The position numbers were made by a program, and so were the translations under genes. Source: Nitrosomonadales bacterium (GTDB lineage: Bacteria > Pseudomonadota > Gammaproteobacteria > Burkholderiales > Gallionellaceae). From it: 40,348 nucleotides of DNA. The stretch spans positions 1 through 40,348 of the forward strand of contig JAHFQY010000004.1 in assembly GCA_023259065.1 (NCBI GenBank), read 5' to 3'. The notes beneath the pieces were generated by a model. That model was not told the origin of the DNA, made no database searches, and saw only the letters and a list, made by a program, of their open reading frames with translations. Shown here in pieces: positions 1 to 9,400 of this stretch (its first letter is position 1; the number at the start of each line of letters is the position of its first letter).

Positions 1-3000
1 TGGGTGTAGTCTTTTCCAGCCTGCAGGGTCACGTTGCCGTTGATGCTGCCAATGGTGCTGGCAGTGTGGGTGGTCTCGCGGGTTACCTGAGTTTCTTTGA
101 GATCCTGAGAGCCATAACTGATGGACAGGCCGCCACCAGACATAAAGCCGGACTTCTCTTCATGGTGATAGCTGCTGAAGGAAGAGGTGTTTTCGCTGGC
201 GAGAATATTGATGTTGTTCTTCGCGAGGAGCGTGGTGTCGTAGGTGGACACGACATCGCTACCTACCACCCCGAGATCATTACCACTCTTCACCAGAATG
301 CGATTTCCGCCAAGGGAACTGCCAATGGCATCCTGGCGATCTTTTTCGGTTCTATCTACCGTAGTTGAGCTGGAAAAAAGGCCGCTGTCTTCAGTAATTG
401 TCTGAACCAGCGAGTAATGACGCTCTTTGGTGCCGCCGATATTCACATTGCCTGCAGCCACTAGCGCGAGGTCACCGGTGCTGCTGTTCAGCGTGGCGCT
501 TTGCAGATTGATGTCGCCAGACTTGCGCTCGCCTGATTGAGACGGCGTGGTGGTCAATACGATATTGCCTCCCGTATTGATGGATGTGCCAACGACGGTT
601 TCATCGTAGTGCTTCTCCATCCGAGAGCCAATATCGTAACCATTTGTATTGCTGTCTTTGGCCGCCAGCAGCGAAATATCCCCTCCAGCGAACAAGGTAG
701 CATCGCCTCCAGCGCTTAATTTTGCTGCTGTAGCCTGCAAATCCTTACCGGCCTTCAGCGTCAGATTTCCACTTGCACCAACCGAACTACCGAGATTGGT
801 TAGGTTGTTGATGTATGAGTTGTAGCTACCACTTGCATTGGTAGTTTTATTGCCGGCTCGCGAAGATATATTCCCGCCAGCCAGCATGGTGGCGTCGCCT
901 CCGGCCTTCAGTTGAGCGGCGGTCATGTTGATGCTTCCAGTCTGATCGCCCTGCGCTTGTTGAAGCCGGCCTGCTTGCAGAGTCAGGTTGCCATCGGTCT
1001 CAACTGAACTACCAAGATTCGTTACGCTGTTGAAATACTCGTTATTATTGCCACTTGCATTAGTCGTATTATTGCCTGCAAATAAAGATATATCCCCGCC
1101 CAGCACATTTGTATCGCCTCCAGCTTTCAATTGGGCAGCGGTCATGTTGATGCTTCCAGCCTGATCACCCTGAGCTTGTTGAAGCGGGTTTACCTGCAAA
1201 GTCAGGTTAACTCCCGATTCAATCGAACTACCAATACTGGTGACGCTGCTATACGAGCCGTAGCCGCCACTTGCACTAATGGTGTTATTACCGGCTTGCA
1301 GAAATATGTTTTGTCCAGCCAGGATGGTTACATCTCCCCCTGCCCGCAATTGGGCAGCGGTCAACTTGATGTTGCCAGTCTGATCGCCCTGCTCTTGCCG
1401 AAAGGTGCCTGCCTGCAGTGTCAGGTTGCCTCCGGTTTCAACCAAACTGCCAAGATTGGTTACGCTGTCATACCTATAGTCAGCGCCAGTACTATTGAGG
1501 TGAGTAATCAGAGAATTCAGCTCGATATCCTGCCCTGTGGCCAGATAGGCGCTACCGCCTGCTTTCACCTTTGCACCCGTCATCGAGATGTTGCGCCCAG
1601 CAGTGATACTTAGCCCGTTCGTGGCAGTGATGCTAGCCTCCAGCCCTAACTCGGTGGCACTAGTGCTTCCTGAACTTGCGTATGAAGTTCTGACAGCCAA
1701 CCTAGCAAATGCCCCTTCGTTGGTGGTGGCAGTAGTTTTAGTTGTCGTGCTCGTAATTTCCTTTGCAGTCCGCTCATTTCGTATGTCACGACCGGCAATA
1801 ATCGTAACGTCCTGCCCCGCTATGCTGCCGGACAGGTTGCTGATGTCATTGGCGGCCTGCAAATACATTGTCCCAGCGCTCTGGATAGCGCCACGGTTAA
1901 CCAGGTCGCCCACGATCAGGCTGGTGGCACTATCGCTGACGATCTGACCGCTGTTGTCGAACAAGCCACCGGATTTGAGGCTGATCTCGTTCGCTGCAAT
2001 CAATGCGCCACCGGGGCTGAGCTTCATCTGGTTGGTTTGACTGAAATACACTTTTGGCGCCAGCGCCTTGATTGTGCTCCCATCCGCCATCTTCACGTCT
2101 TCGGCCACCATCCATACGATGTCATGGCGCAAAGCGGCAATCTGATCCTTGGTCAGTGCTACACCTGGAATCAACTTGAGGTCATGAGACTCGGCCAGAG
2201 CGGCGTCCATCAGTGCCTGGTAGCTGGTCTGGATATTGCTGAAGCCGCTCAAGTTGCGCTTACCGGTTGCCTGCAGAATTTGCTCAGCCACCAATTTTTG
2301 CTCGTAGAATCCATCCCCCAGCCGTTTCTGGATCATGGCCGGATCCATTACCAGGCGATCCAGCATGTAATCGCTGGAAACGAAATTCTGGTAGCTGGTA
2401 AAACGCGGATCGGTGACGATCAGATAAGGCTGATTGGGCTGTGTCTGGATGGTATACAGCCCATTGGCGGGAACTTTTAACGCGGCGCTATTTACGGCTT
2501 GATTTGCCGGCGGAGTATTCGCTGCGAAAGTGTAATTCGCTGAGCCTATGGTCGCGTAGGTTGGAGCAGGAGCATAGGGAATAGTTTGATTGATCCAGCC
2601 CCAGTCATACACCCAATGACAGGGATAACACTCATCATGGCCTCCAACCACTCCCATTACAGTGATGTCTTGCCAACCATTGGTCACCGTCATGCGCTGC
2701 ATGAATGCAGCGCCAGAGTTGTTAACGGTGGTTGCATTCACATTAAGCTGTAGCCCAGACGCAATGGTACTGTAGTCATTGGTTAGAGTGTTGGCGCTCA
2801 ACCACATGTTATTTCCTGCCAGCATCTGTGCGGCAGGTGTCGTATTCACGGTGAACTGCTGATCCGAATAACTGGGCGTGTAGCGCGGGTTACCTGAAAC
2901 GTAGGCACCCAGTACTTCCGGCCCCCACTCCACCCCGACCACGCTGCGCTGGTTGGTGAGCTGATCTGCGCTGACACTCAGGTCGTTGCCAGCCTCGATG

Positions 3001-4349
3001 GTGGCCGACTGGTTGTTGACCGTCGCCGTGCGTCCCGTGACGTAGCCATCCATGCCGATCACATTGTTGGAACCGATGTTCACATCCCCCAGGCTGTACA
3101 GGGTTGCACCATCCTGATTGTTGAGGGTGTTCTGGATGATGAGGTCGAGACGTTGCGTGCTGGCGATGATCGCTCTGGCACCCTGGTTATTCAGGGTGTT
3201 TGCGCTGAGAGTGAGGTTGTCACCGATCAGGGTACCGGTATTGGTAAAACTATCGCTGTTGCTGGTGATGGAGTTGCCGGCGATACGACCGCTGTTGCTG
3301 ATGTTACCACCTGTGGCAGTCATGGCCACCGTGCCGCCCTGGGTGGCCACACCGCTGCTGTCGATGCCTGCGCCCAGGTTTCCGGTTACATTGATGCTGC
3401 TACCGTTCAGGCTGAGATTGCCGCCAGCTGAGGTGGCCCCTGCCAGTGTGAGTTGTCCCTGATTGTCGATAACAATATCGCCGGCCTGCGTGGCAATGTT
3501 GCCCTGGCTATTCACCCCCACCCCTGCCTCGGTGCCGACCAAGCGGATTTTGTTGGCGTACATGCCGCCGAGCTGGGCCACGTCGATGCCGACGGTGGGT
3601 TTGTTGGCATCTCCATTGATGACTTGCACGCCGAGGTTGGCGTAATTCACCTGGTTGGCGCCAGTGATGACGTTGAGGTTGTTACCCCACAGTTCGCCAT
3701 TGACCTTGACGCTGCGTGCGATGAGGTCGAGCTGGTCGGTGTTGCTGGCATTCAGGCCGCTGGCGCCGATGTTGATTTCTCCGGCACTGACGCGGAAGGC
3801 GTCCAGGCTGCCGCTGCCGCCGAATACCGGGGTGCCGGTGGTGAGCATGCCACGGCTGGTGTTGATGAAGCCGCAGCCGTTACAGCTGATGCCATTGGGG
3901 TTGGCGATGATGACTTCGGCACGGGAGCCAGCGACTTCGGTGTAGCCGTTGAGCTGGCTGGTTGAGGTGCTGGTGACCTCGTTTAGGATGATGCGCGCCG
4001 TGCCATTCGCCATGTTCTGGTTGCCGGGCACGTAGCCGGCTTGCTGGGTGAGTACAGAGGTGCTGCTGTTGTTGAGGATAAGGCCGTTGGGACCGACGTT
4101 GAACTGGGTGTACTGGTTGTGCGACAGACCGGAGGCATTGGGTGCGGTGATCTGCACCAGAGGGATGCCATTGGCGGTGTTGTCGATCACGGGGCGCTTC
4201 TGCGCTGTGGCTGCTTGATCAGCTACCACCTGGGCCGTTGCCGCCAGTGGCTGGCCGACATAGACGAGCAGGGTAAGCCAGGCGATGGTGCGGCGTGAGC
4301 GAGGTGCAGGGCTATGGGTGGCTGTTTCAGTGTCCAGGTGCTTGTGCAT
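1..4349 (-). CDS. TpsA-type filamentous haemagglutinin-like exoprotein, C-terminus cut by the window
   Basis: This is the secreted partner of a two-partner (type Vb) secretion system. The frame is open from the ATG at 4349 to the window edge, about 1449 residues. A basic N-terminus and hydrophobic stretch (residues 20-40) form a signal peptide. The TPS/haemagglutination domain follows, with the hallmark ANPNGISCNGCGFIN at residues 149-163, including its Cys pair. The middle is a long Asn/Gly/Ser-rich beta-helix. Around residue 650 comes the conserved YLIVTDPRFTSYQNF segment of large FhaB/CdiA-type proteins. Residues 933-1151 hold near-identical 73-residue repeats. The visible end (SGFMSGGGLSISYG) is typical haemagglutinin repeat. 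The start follows GGGGA at good spacing and lies 41 nt after the transporter gene. Adhesin or contact-dependent toxin cannot be decided, because the C-terminus is outside the window. Confidence 0.93.
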   Translation of the reverse strand, partial: MHKHLDTETATHSPAPRSRRTIAWLTLLVYVGQPLAATAQVVADQAATAQKRPVIDNTANGIPLVQITAPNASGLSHNQYTQFNVGPNGLILNNSSTSVLTQQAGYVPGNQNMANGTARIILNEVTSTSTSQLNGYTEVAGSRAEVIIANPNGISCNGCGFINTSRGMLTTGTPVFGGSGSLDAFRVSAGEINIGASGLNASNTDQLDLIARSVKVNGELWGNNLNVITGANQVNYANLGVQVINGDANKPTVGIDVAQLGGMYANKIRLVGTEAGVGVNSQGNIATQAGDIVIDNQGQLTLAGATSAGGNLSLNGSSINVTGNLGAGIDSSGVATQGGTVAMTATGGNISNSGRIAGNSITSNSDSFTNTGTLIGDNLTLSANTLNNQGARAIIASTQRLDLIIQNTLNNQDGATLYSLGDVNIGSNNVIGMDGYVTGRTATVNNQSATIEAGNDLSVSADQLTNQRSVVGVEWGPEVLGAYVSGNPRYTPSYSDQQFTVNTTPAAQMLAGNNMWLSANTLTNDYSTIASGLQLNVNATTVNNSGAAFMQRMTVTNGWQDITVMGVVGGHDECYPCHWVYDWGWINQTIPYAPAPTYATIGSANYTFAANTPPANQAVNSAALKVPANGLYTIQTQPNQPYLIVTDPRFTSYQNFVSSDYMLDRLVMDPAMIQKRLGDGFYEQKLVAEQILQATGKRNLSGFSNIQTSYQALMDAALAESHDLKLIPGVALTKDQIAALRHDIVWMVAEDVKMADGSTIKALAPKVYFSQTNQMKLSPGGALIAANEISLKSGGLFDNSGQIVSDSATSLIVGDLVNRGAIQSAGTMYLQAANDISNLSGSIAGQDVTIIAGRDIRNERTAKEITSTTTKTTATTNEGAFARLAVRTSYASSGSTSATELGLEASITATNGLSITAGRNISMTGAKVKAGGSAYLATGQDIELNSLITHLNSTGADYRYDSVTNLGSLVETGGNLTLQAGTFRQEQGDQTGNIKLTAAQLRAGGDVTILAGQNIFLQAGNNTISASGGYGSYSSVTSIGSSIESGVNLTLQVNPLQQAQGDQAGSINMTAAQLKAGGDTNVLGGDISLFAGNNTTNASGNNNEYFNSVTNLGSSVETDGNLTLQAGRLQQAQGDQTGSINMTAAQLKAGGDATMLAGGNISSRAGNKTTNASGSYNSYINNLTNLGSSVGASGNLTLKAGKDLQATAAKLSAGGDATLFAGGDISLLAAKDSNTNGYDIGSRMEKHYDETVVGTSINTGGNIVLTTTPSQSGERKSGDINLQSATLNSSTGDLALVAAGNVNIGGTKERHYSLVQTITEDSGLFSSSTTVDRTEKDRQDAIGSSLGGNRILVKSGNDLGVVGSDVVSTYDTTLLAKNNINILASENTSSFSSYHHEEKSGFMSGGGLSISYGSQDLKETQVTRETTHTASTIGSINGNVTLQAGKDYT
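895..1551 (-). repeat. Three tandem 219-bp modules inside tpsA
   Basis: Three in-frame copies with a 219-nt period (73 codons) encode variants of QGDQTGSINMTAAQLKAGGD followed by an Asn/Ser-rich stretch and a TNLGSS turn. The same landmark (the complement of QTGSIN) recurs near 931, 1150 and 1369. Shorter, diverged relatives flank the block. The period is a multiple of three, so gain or loss of a copy would keep the frame and change only the length of the beta-helical fibre. The block edges are approximate. Confidence 0.8.
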
Positions 4350-4390
4350 GGTGAGTCCCCGATGTGACATCTCGTGTGATGAATACGTTA

Positions 4391-6145
4391 TTAAATTTGG
4401 TAATTCAAACTGAATCCGGCTGTCGTGCTTGCAGTACGAAATCCTTCAGGCTTGTAAATCGGCACGCCCGCAAAGATGTCGTAGCTCATACCCTTGATCA
4501 GGGTTCCGCGCATGCCCAGCACTGCGCCGGCAAGCTGGTCACCGATAAGGTTGGGCACATTGGCGCCATAGACTTTGCCGTAATCCAGCCCGACGTAAAT
4601 CGACTGCGTTGTGTCAGTAATGGGTATGCCCAACTCGTTGCGCAGGAAGAAACCCGTTTCGGCTCCCAGAGTGCTTTCGCCGTCAAAGCCGCGCACTGTC
4701 CAGCGGCTGCCGATGGAGAACCATTCGGAGGCGTACAGGGGCGAGTTGGTGTTTTGCGCGCGCAAGGTGGCTGTGTAATTGAGTGCTTTGTCCCAAACCT
4801 TGAAGGGAGTGCTCAGCGTGGCGTCGAGGGTTTCCAGCCGGTAATTCAGCAGGGGGCTGCTAGCAGGCAGGTAGGCGGGGTCTTCCTGTGCACCAAACCA
4901 CGGTGTGCCCCAGCGGTAAGCGGCCGTCACGTCGAGCTGCGATTGCCCGATGTAGTGTTTGTGCAACAGGGCAATTTCGGCAAAGGTGGTGTTGCGGTAT
5001 TGCACTTCCACTTCGGTGTCGTCGATATAGCTGTGGCTCCAGCGCCTGCCGGTACGGAACTGCACGGTGTCTTTCTGCATCTGGTCGCGATAGAACAGGT
5101 AGCCTATTTTGGTATCGAAGTTTTGCGAATCGCCGCTGGAAACGAAGGTCTGGTTGATGCCTGCAATTTGCTGGTGATACAGGTAATCGCTCGCCGACAG
5201 GGTGAGCGTCCAGTAGCCGAAAGGGATGGAGTAGCTGGCGTTGTAGCCTCTGGTGCCGCGAACCTGCCCTTCGCGCTCCCCATCCGAGGTGGAGCCAAAG
5301 GTGAACATATCGTTGGCATCGAGCAGGTTATCCCAGCCGAGCGTCAATCCCGCCTGCAACTTGCCGGTGCCCTTGGCGCCCGAATCATCCAGGCTGGCAA
5401 TGATTTTCCACGATTTGGTGCGCGTAACCGAGACCACCACATCGCTCTCTCCCAACACGCCGGCTGGCACGATCTGCATGTCCACATCCTGGCTGGTGAC
5501 ACGCTTCATCTGCTCCAGCCCCTGCTCGAAGTCGCGCAGGTTGAACAGGTCCCCGGCACGGGATGGAAAGGCATTGAGCCGGCCCGGTGTTGCCGGGTCG
5601 GCAAAGCGGATTTGATGGATGACGCCAGGGATGAGGGTCAGCTTGAGTGTGCCAGTGGACAGATCCTGCTCGGGAATGCCCAGACGTGTGGTGGTGTAGC
5701 CTTTACCGAGGATTTGGTCTGTCAGGCCTTTGAGTATGTAGCCCACACCTTCGCGGCCGATACAGCGGCCGCTATATGTCTCCAGCTGGTCTTGCGCAAA
5801 GCGGAAGTGATCCTGCGGCAGGATGCTGGCGCCCAAGGCGCGGGTTTTTGCAGGCAGCTGCGCGGGGACTTCCAGGCGGAAGTTGTCTATCTTGAAACAA
5901 GGGGTTTCTTCCGGCAGCGCCAGCATGGCAGCAGGCTTGCCCGCCTCTCCCTGCAAGTCAACACGCGGCGCCTGTTGCTGACGCTCGCGCTCGATTGCTT
6001 CTTCCCTGGCGCGATTGCGCTGCTCTGCCGTATCAGGCGTTTCGATGGTTTGTGCGTGGATATTCGCGGAGATTAGCGTCAGGCTGACAAGCGCAGATAT
6101 GACAATCAGGCGTTTCCGCGCAATAGGGTTGCATGTACATCTCAT
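4391..6145 (-). CDS. TpsB outer-membrane transporter of the ShlB/FhaC family
   Basis: This 584-residue protein exports the downstream TpsA across the outer membrane. Residues 1-31 are a signal peptide ending at HAQ. Residues 43-58 are a charged helix rich in Arg and Glu, like the FhaC plug helix. The POTRA region starts at CFKIDNFRL (residue 83) and contains the usual second Cys in YSGRCIG (residue 128), a likely disulfide pair. The rest has the amphipathic beta-strand pattern of the 16-stranded barrel and ends in a hydrophobic strand (SLNYQI), as expected for BAM-inserted proteins. An AAGGTG ribosome site lies 5 nt before the ATG. The gene is upstream of tpsA in the same direction, so the pair is probably one operon. 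Confidence 0.95.
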   Translation of the reverse strand: MRCTCNPIARKRLIVISALVSLTLISANIHAQTIETPDTAEQRNRAREEAIERERQQQAPRVDLQGEAGKPAAMLALPEETPCFKIDNFRLEVPAQLPAKTRALGASILPQDHFRFAQDQLETYSGRCIGREGVGYILKGLTDQILGKGYTTTRLGIPEQDLSTGTLKLTLIPGVIHQIRFADPATPGRLNAFPSRAGDLFNLRDFEQGLEQMKRVTSQDVDMQIVPAGVLGESDVVVSVTRTKSWKIIASLDDSGAKGTGKLQAGLTLGWDNLLDANDMFTFGSTSDGEREGQVRGTRGYNASYSIPFGYWTLTLSASDYLYHQQIAGINQTFVSSGDSQNFDTKIGYLFYRDQMQKDTVQFRTGRRWSHSYIDDTEVEVQYRNTTFAEIALLHKHYIGQSQLDVTAAYRWGTPWFGAQEDPAYLPASSPLLNYRLETLDATLSTPFKVWDKALNYTATLRAQNTNSPLYASEWFSIGSRWTVRGFDGESTLGAETGFFLRNELGIPITDTTQSIYVGLDYGKVYGANVPNLIGDQLAGAVLGMRGTLIKGMSYDIFAGVPIYKPEGFRTASTTAGFSLNYQI

Positions 6146-6527
6146 CGAGGCACCTTGTTATTGGACTAGCGATTAAAACCAACTGCGTTTCAATATCCAT
6201 TCGTGGCTAGTCTCAAACAAACACTCCTGTCTCTCTCCAATCGTTAAACCGGGGAAATAGCACTTGGCTGATCAGGATTGTTTTTAAATCAGGCACACCG
6301 AAATCAAAAACACATGTTGCTTAGAATTGTAACGAACTATACGGACTCAAATATCTACCAAAACAGCTAGGTGCCAAAATTGGCAGAGTATGCCCAGTGA
6401 ATAACCGAGTTAAGTAACGGGTGGCAATTTAACAGCAAAGGGCTTGGGGGGGATATAGGCCAAATTATCTAGGCCTGCTTAGTTATGACTCATTGACACA
6501 TTATCCATAAGCTTCCGTATTGCACAA
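6146..6527. other. AT-rich intergenic region between queG and tpsB
   Basis: These 382 bp carry no credible gene. They must hold the end of the queG transcript and the promoter of tpsBA. A small inverted repeat, TGCCAA-AA-TTGGCA, lies at 6372-6385 and could be an operator for tpsBA. AGGCC/GGCCT arms near 6456-6475 form a weak hairpin. I could not pick a convincing -35/-10 pair. The composition is more AT-rich than the neighbours, as is common upstream of surface-protein loci. Confidence 0.5.
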
Positions 6528-7604
6528 TCAACCCCCGCCCTGCCGCCGCAACGCCCACAGTACATGTTCCCGCACCACTTCAGAAGGGTGCGCCAGGCGT
6601 GAGTTCAAGGCCTTGAGCACGTCATCGCTGCGCGGTGCATTGCCCAGCGCCACCGCGATGTTGCGCAACCATTGCTCATGGCCGATGCGATAAATGGCGC
6701 TGCCGGCAAATTTTTGCTGGAAGGTCGCCTCATCCCAGGCAAACAGTTCAAGCAGCGACACGTCATCCAGCCCGTGACGCGCCGCGTAATCTGGCTCCAG
6801 CGATTTTTTGCCGAAGCGGTTCCACGGGCACGCCAGCTGGCAGTCGTCGCAGCCATAGATGCGGTTTCCCATCAGGGCGCGCAACTCCACGGGAATGCTA
6901 CCCTTCAGCTCGATGGTGAGGTAGGAAATGCAGCGTCGCGCATCCACCTTGTACGGCGCAACGATGGCCTGTGTCGGGCAAATGCTGATGCAGGAAGTGC
7001 AGGTGCCGCAGTGGTTTTCCTGCTCTTCCGCATCGGCTGGCAGGGGCAGGTCGGTATAAATTTCCCCCAGAAAAAACCATGAGCCATGATCCCGCGTCAG
7101 CAGCAGGGTGTGCTTGCCGCGCCAACCCAGATGCGCCTTGGCAGCCAGCTCCACTTCCAGCACCGGCGCGCTGTCGGTAAACACGCGGCAATGCGCCGTG
7201 CCGCTCTCCTCGCGTATGTGTTGCGCCAGTTTCTCCAGGCGGTTGCGCAACACCTTGTGGTAATCGCGCCCCAGCGCATAGCGCGAAATAAATGCGCGCT
7301 CGCCATTCGCCATCACTTCCCAGGCGTCCTTTGCATCCGGCGGGTAGTAGTCCATGCGCAGGGAAATCACGCGCAGGGTGCCCGGAATCAACTCGTCCGG
7401 GCGGCTGCGTTTCGTGCCGTGTTTTGCCATATAATCCATCGCGCCGTGGTAGCCCTGCGCCAGCCATTCCTGCATGCGCGCTTCCGCCGCACCCAGATCG
7501 GTGTTGGCTATGCCCACGGCCTGGAAGCCCAACTCGGCTCCCCACACCTTTATTTTGGCGGCGAGTGCGGCGTAATCGACTACTTGAGGAATCTCGTTTT
7601 GCAT
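6528..7604 (-). CDS. queG: Epoxyqueuosine reductase
   Basis: QueG carries out the last step of queuosine synthesis in tRNA, reducing epoxyqueuosine with a cobalamin and two 4Fe-4S clusters. The 358-residue product has the N-terminal DUF1730 region with GYHGAMDYMAKH and the ferredoxin-like CGTCTSCISICPTQAI motif. The second cluster motif is CDDCQLACPWNRF, and a HEAT-like C-terminus follows (HPSEVVREHVLWALRRQ). The frame stays open further upstream, but the ATG at 7604 gives the normal family N-terminus, and longer versions would run into tsaE. The 5' end lies head to head with tsaE, the same neighbour it has in many proteobacteria. Confidence 0.96.
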   Translation of the reverse strand: MQNEIPQVVDYAALAAKIKVWGAELGFQAVGIANTDLGAAEARMQEWLAQGYHGAMDYMAKHGTKRSRPDELIPGTLRVISLRMDYYPPDAKDAWEVMANGERAFISRYALGRDYHKVLRNRLEKLAQHIREESGTAHCRVFTDSAPVLEVELAAKAHLGWRGKHTLLLTRDHGSWFFLGEIYTDLPLPADAEEQENHCGTCTSCISICPTQAIVAPYKVDARRCISYLTIELKGSIPVELRALMGNRIYGCDDCQLACPWNRFGKKSLEPDYAARHGLDDVSLLELFAWDEATFQQKFAGSAIYRIGHEQWLRNIAVALGNAPRSDDVLKALNSRLAHPSEVVREHVLWALRRQGGG

Positions 7605-8111
7605 AAACCGGATGATAGCCGAAGTGTTGCAAGCAGGCATGCCGCCGCAGGGCGGGAGCTTGCAACCAGCCTGCCCGATGAGGCTGCCACTGTGGCGTTT
7701 TCCGCGCGGCTGGCTCACGCGCTGGCGCCCGGCATGGTGATCTATCTGCGCGGCGATCTGGGGGCGGGAAAAACCACGCTGGTGCGCGGCGTGCTGAATG
7801 CACTGGGTTATCAGGGGCGGGTGAAGAGCCCCACCTACACCCTGGTTGAGCAATACGAAGCCGCTGGGTTACACTTGCGCCACTTTGATTTGTACCGCTT
7901 CCGCGACCCGGAAGAATGGGAAACTGCGGGGTTCCGCGATGAATTCGACGGCCGCAATATTTGCCTGGTGGAATGGCCGCAACAGGCCGAGGGACTGCTC
8001 CCCCATGCCGATGTGGAAATTGTTTTCGAGATACTTCCCGCAGGGCGCAACATTGCGCTCCATGCGCATACACAAACGGGCAATGAATGCTTAAACAAGC
8101 TGCAAAGTTAG
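7599..8111 (+). CDS. tsaE: tRNA threonylcarbamoyladenosine biosynthesis ATPase TsaE
   Basis: TsaE is the P-loop ATPase that works with TsaB and TsaD to make t6A37 on ANN-decoding tRNAs. Visible motifs are the Walker A GDLGAGKTTLVRG, then VKSPTYTLVEQY, HFDLYRF and the C-terminal LVEWP. No ATG is available in the right place. The conserved N-terminal segment LPDEAATVAFSARLA must be included, and the only standard start that does so outside the antisense of queG proper is TTG at 7599. It has GAGGA 8 nt upstream, giving 170 residues, slightly longer than usual. This start overlaps the queG start codon on the other strand. The 3' end overlaps amiC by 25 bp, so the two are probably co-transcribed and coupled. 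Confidence 0.9.
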   Translation: MHKPDDSRSVASRHAAAGRELATSLPDEAATVAFSARLAHALAPGMVIYLRGDLGAGKTTLVRGVLNALGYQGRVKSPTYTLVEQYEAAGLHLRHFDLYRFRDPEEWETAGFRDEFDGRNICLVEWPQQAEGLLPHADVEIVFEILPAGRNIALHAHTQTGNECLNKLQS

Positions 8112-9400
8112 CCGCACTGATCTGCCTGCTGTGCATACCGCAGGCCTATGCAGCCATCGCCATCAGCGCAACCCGCGTATGGCCTGCGCAGGATTACACG
8201 CGCCTCACCCTGGAATCAAACCAGCCCATCAGCTACAAGGTCATGTCATTGAAGGACCCGGAACGCCTGGTGGTCGACCTGGATAATGTAGACATCAATG
8301 CCGTCCTGAACGAGCTCAGCAGCAAGATCGGCAACGACGACCCCTACATCAAGAGTGTGCGCGTGGGCCGTTTCAAACCCGGCGTGGTGCGCCTGGTGCT
8401 GGATCTCAAGACCGAAATCAAGCCGCAGCTGTTCAACCTCAAGCCGGTCGCGGAATACGGCCATCGCATGGTGCTGGACGTATATCCGGCCCAGCCAGTC
8501 GACCCCATGATCGCCCTGCTACAGGCTACCGGCGTCAAGGTGGGTGGCGCTGAAGCCGCGAGTGCAGCCGCGACAGCAGAGCCGGTGAAGCCGACACAAC
8601 ACGAGCCTGCAGCACAAGTCGCCACCACGCCTGCCGTCGTGCCCGACAAGCCGCTGCCGCACGGCCGCACCGAGCTCAGCAACCGTATCCTGATTATCGC
8701 TGTGGATGCCGGCCATGGCGGTGAAGACCCCGGTGCACACGGCCGTGGCGGCACTCATGAAAAGCATGTCACCCTGGCCATCGCGCGCAAGCTCAAGGCG
8801 CAGATTGACGATACTCCCGGCATGCGCGCCCTGCTGATCCGCGATGGCGATTACTTCATTCCGCTGGGTGGCCGCGTGGTCAAGGCGCGCCAGGCGCATG
8901 CCGACCTGTTCGTCTCCATCCATGCCGATGCCTTCGTCAAGCCCTATGCGCGCGGCTCTTCGGTGTTTGCCCTGTCGGAGCGCGGCGCCACCAGCGCCAC
9001 CGCACGCTGGCTGGCAAAGAAGGAAAACGAGGCCGACATGATAGGCGGCGTCAACATCGACGTGAAAGACCCCTACCTCGCGCGCACCCTGCTTGACCTG
9101 TCGCAGACCGCCACCATCAGCGACAGCCTCAAGCTGGCCAAGCATGTGCTGGGCGAGCTTGGGGGCATGAACACGCTGCATCGCGGTTTCGTCGAGCAGG
9201 CCGGCTTTGCCGTGCTGAAAGCGCCGGACATTCCCTCAGTGCTGGTGGAGACTGCCTTTATCAGCAATCCCACCGAAGAGAAACGCTTGAACAACGAGGA
9301 CTACCAGAACAAGCTGGCCGGGGCGATACTCGGCGGCATCAAGCGCTACTTCGCGCAGAACCCCGCATTATCCAGGCCCAAGCTGGCGCAAAACGATTAA
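8087..9400 (+). CDS. amiC: Periplasmic N-acetylmuramoyl-L-alanine amidase
   Basis: This 437-residue zinc amidase cleaves the bond between MurNAc and the stem peptide during cell separation. A signal peptide covers residues 1-23 (ends AYA). Residues about 25-130 form an AMIN domain, which targets such enzymes to the septum. A Pro/Ala-rich linker follows to about residue 195. The Amidase_3 domain has VDAGHGGEDPGA with His210, Glu225 in GTHEKH, His279 in SIHADA and Glu388 in LVETAF, the expected zinc ligands and catalytic acid. It starts inside the end of tsaE, a conserved pairing. It ends against the convergent flavoprotein gene, with the two stop codons overlapping by 4 bp. amiB is an equally common name. 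Confidence 0.95.
   Translation: MLKQAAKLAALICLLCIPQAYAAIAISATRVWPAQDYTRLTLESNQPISYKVMSLKDPERLVVDLDNVDINAVLNELSSKIGNDDPYIKSVRVGRFKPGVVRLVLDLKTEIKPQLFNLKPVAEYGHRMVLDVYPAQPVDPMIALLQATGVKVGGAEAASAAATAEPVKPTQHEPAAQVATTPAVVPDKPLPHGRTELSNRILIIAVDAGHGGEDPGAHGRGGTHEKHVTLAIARKLKAQIDDTPGMRALLIRDGDYFIPLGGRVVKARQAHADLFVSIHADAFVKPYARGSSVFALSERGATSATARWLAKKENEADMIGGVNIDVKDPYLARTLLDLSQTATISDSLKLAKHVLGELGGMNTLHRGFVEQAGFAVLKAPDIPSVLVETAFISNPTEEKRLNNEDYQNKLAGAILGGIKRYFAQNPALSRPKLAQND

Noticed and set aside
1588-1947. Small membrane-protein-like frame on the plus strand at the left end
   Set aside because: It is antisense to the tpsA beta-helix; the Val/Leu-rich look comes from complementing Asn/Ser/Thr codons.
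4364-6076. A 570-codon plus-strand open frame opposite tpsB
   Set aside because: The minus strand encodes a convincing TpsB with signal peptide, POTRA and barrel; the plus-strand product has no recognisable motif.
6898-8136. A 412-codon minus-strand open frame over queG, tsaE and the amiC start
   Set aside because: It overlaps three genes with clear family motifs and has a low-complexity Arg/Ala/Gly composition.
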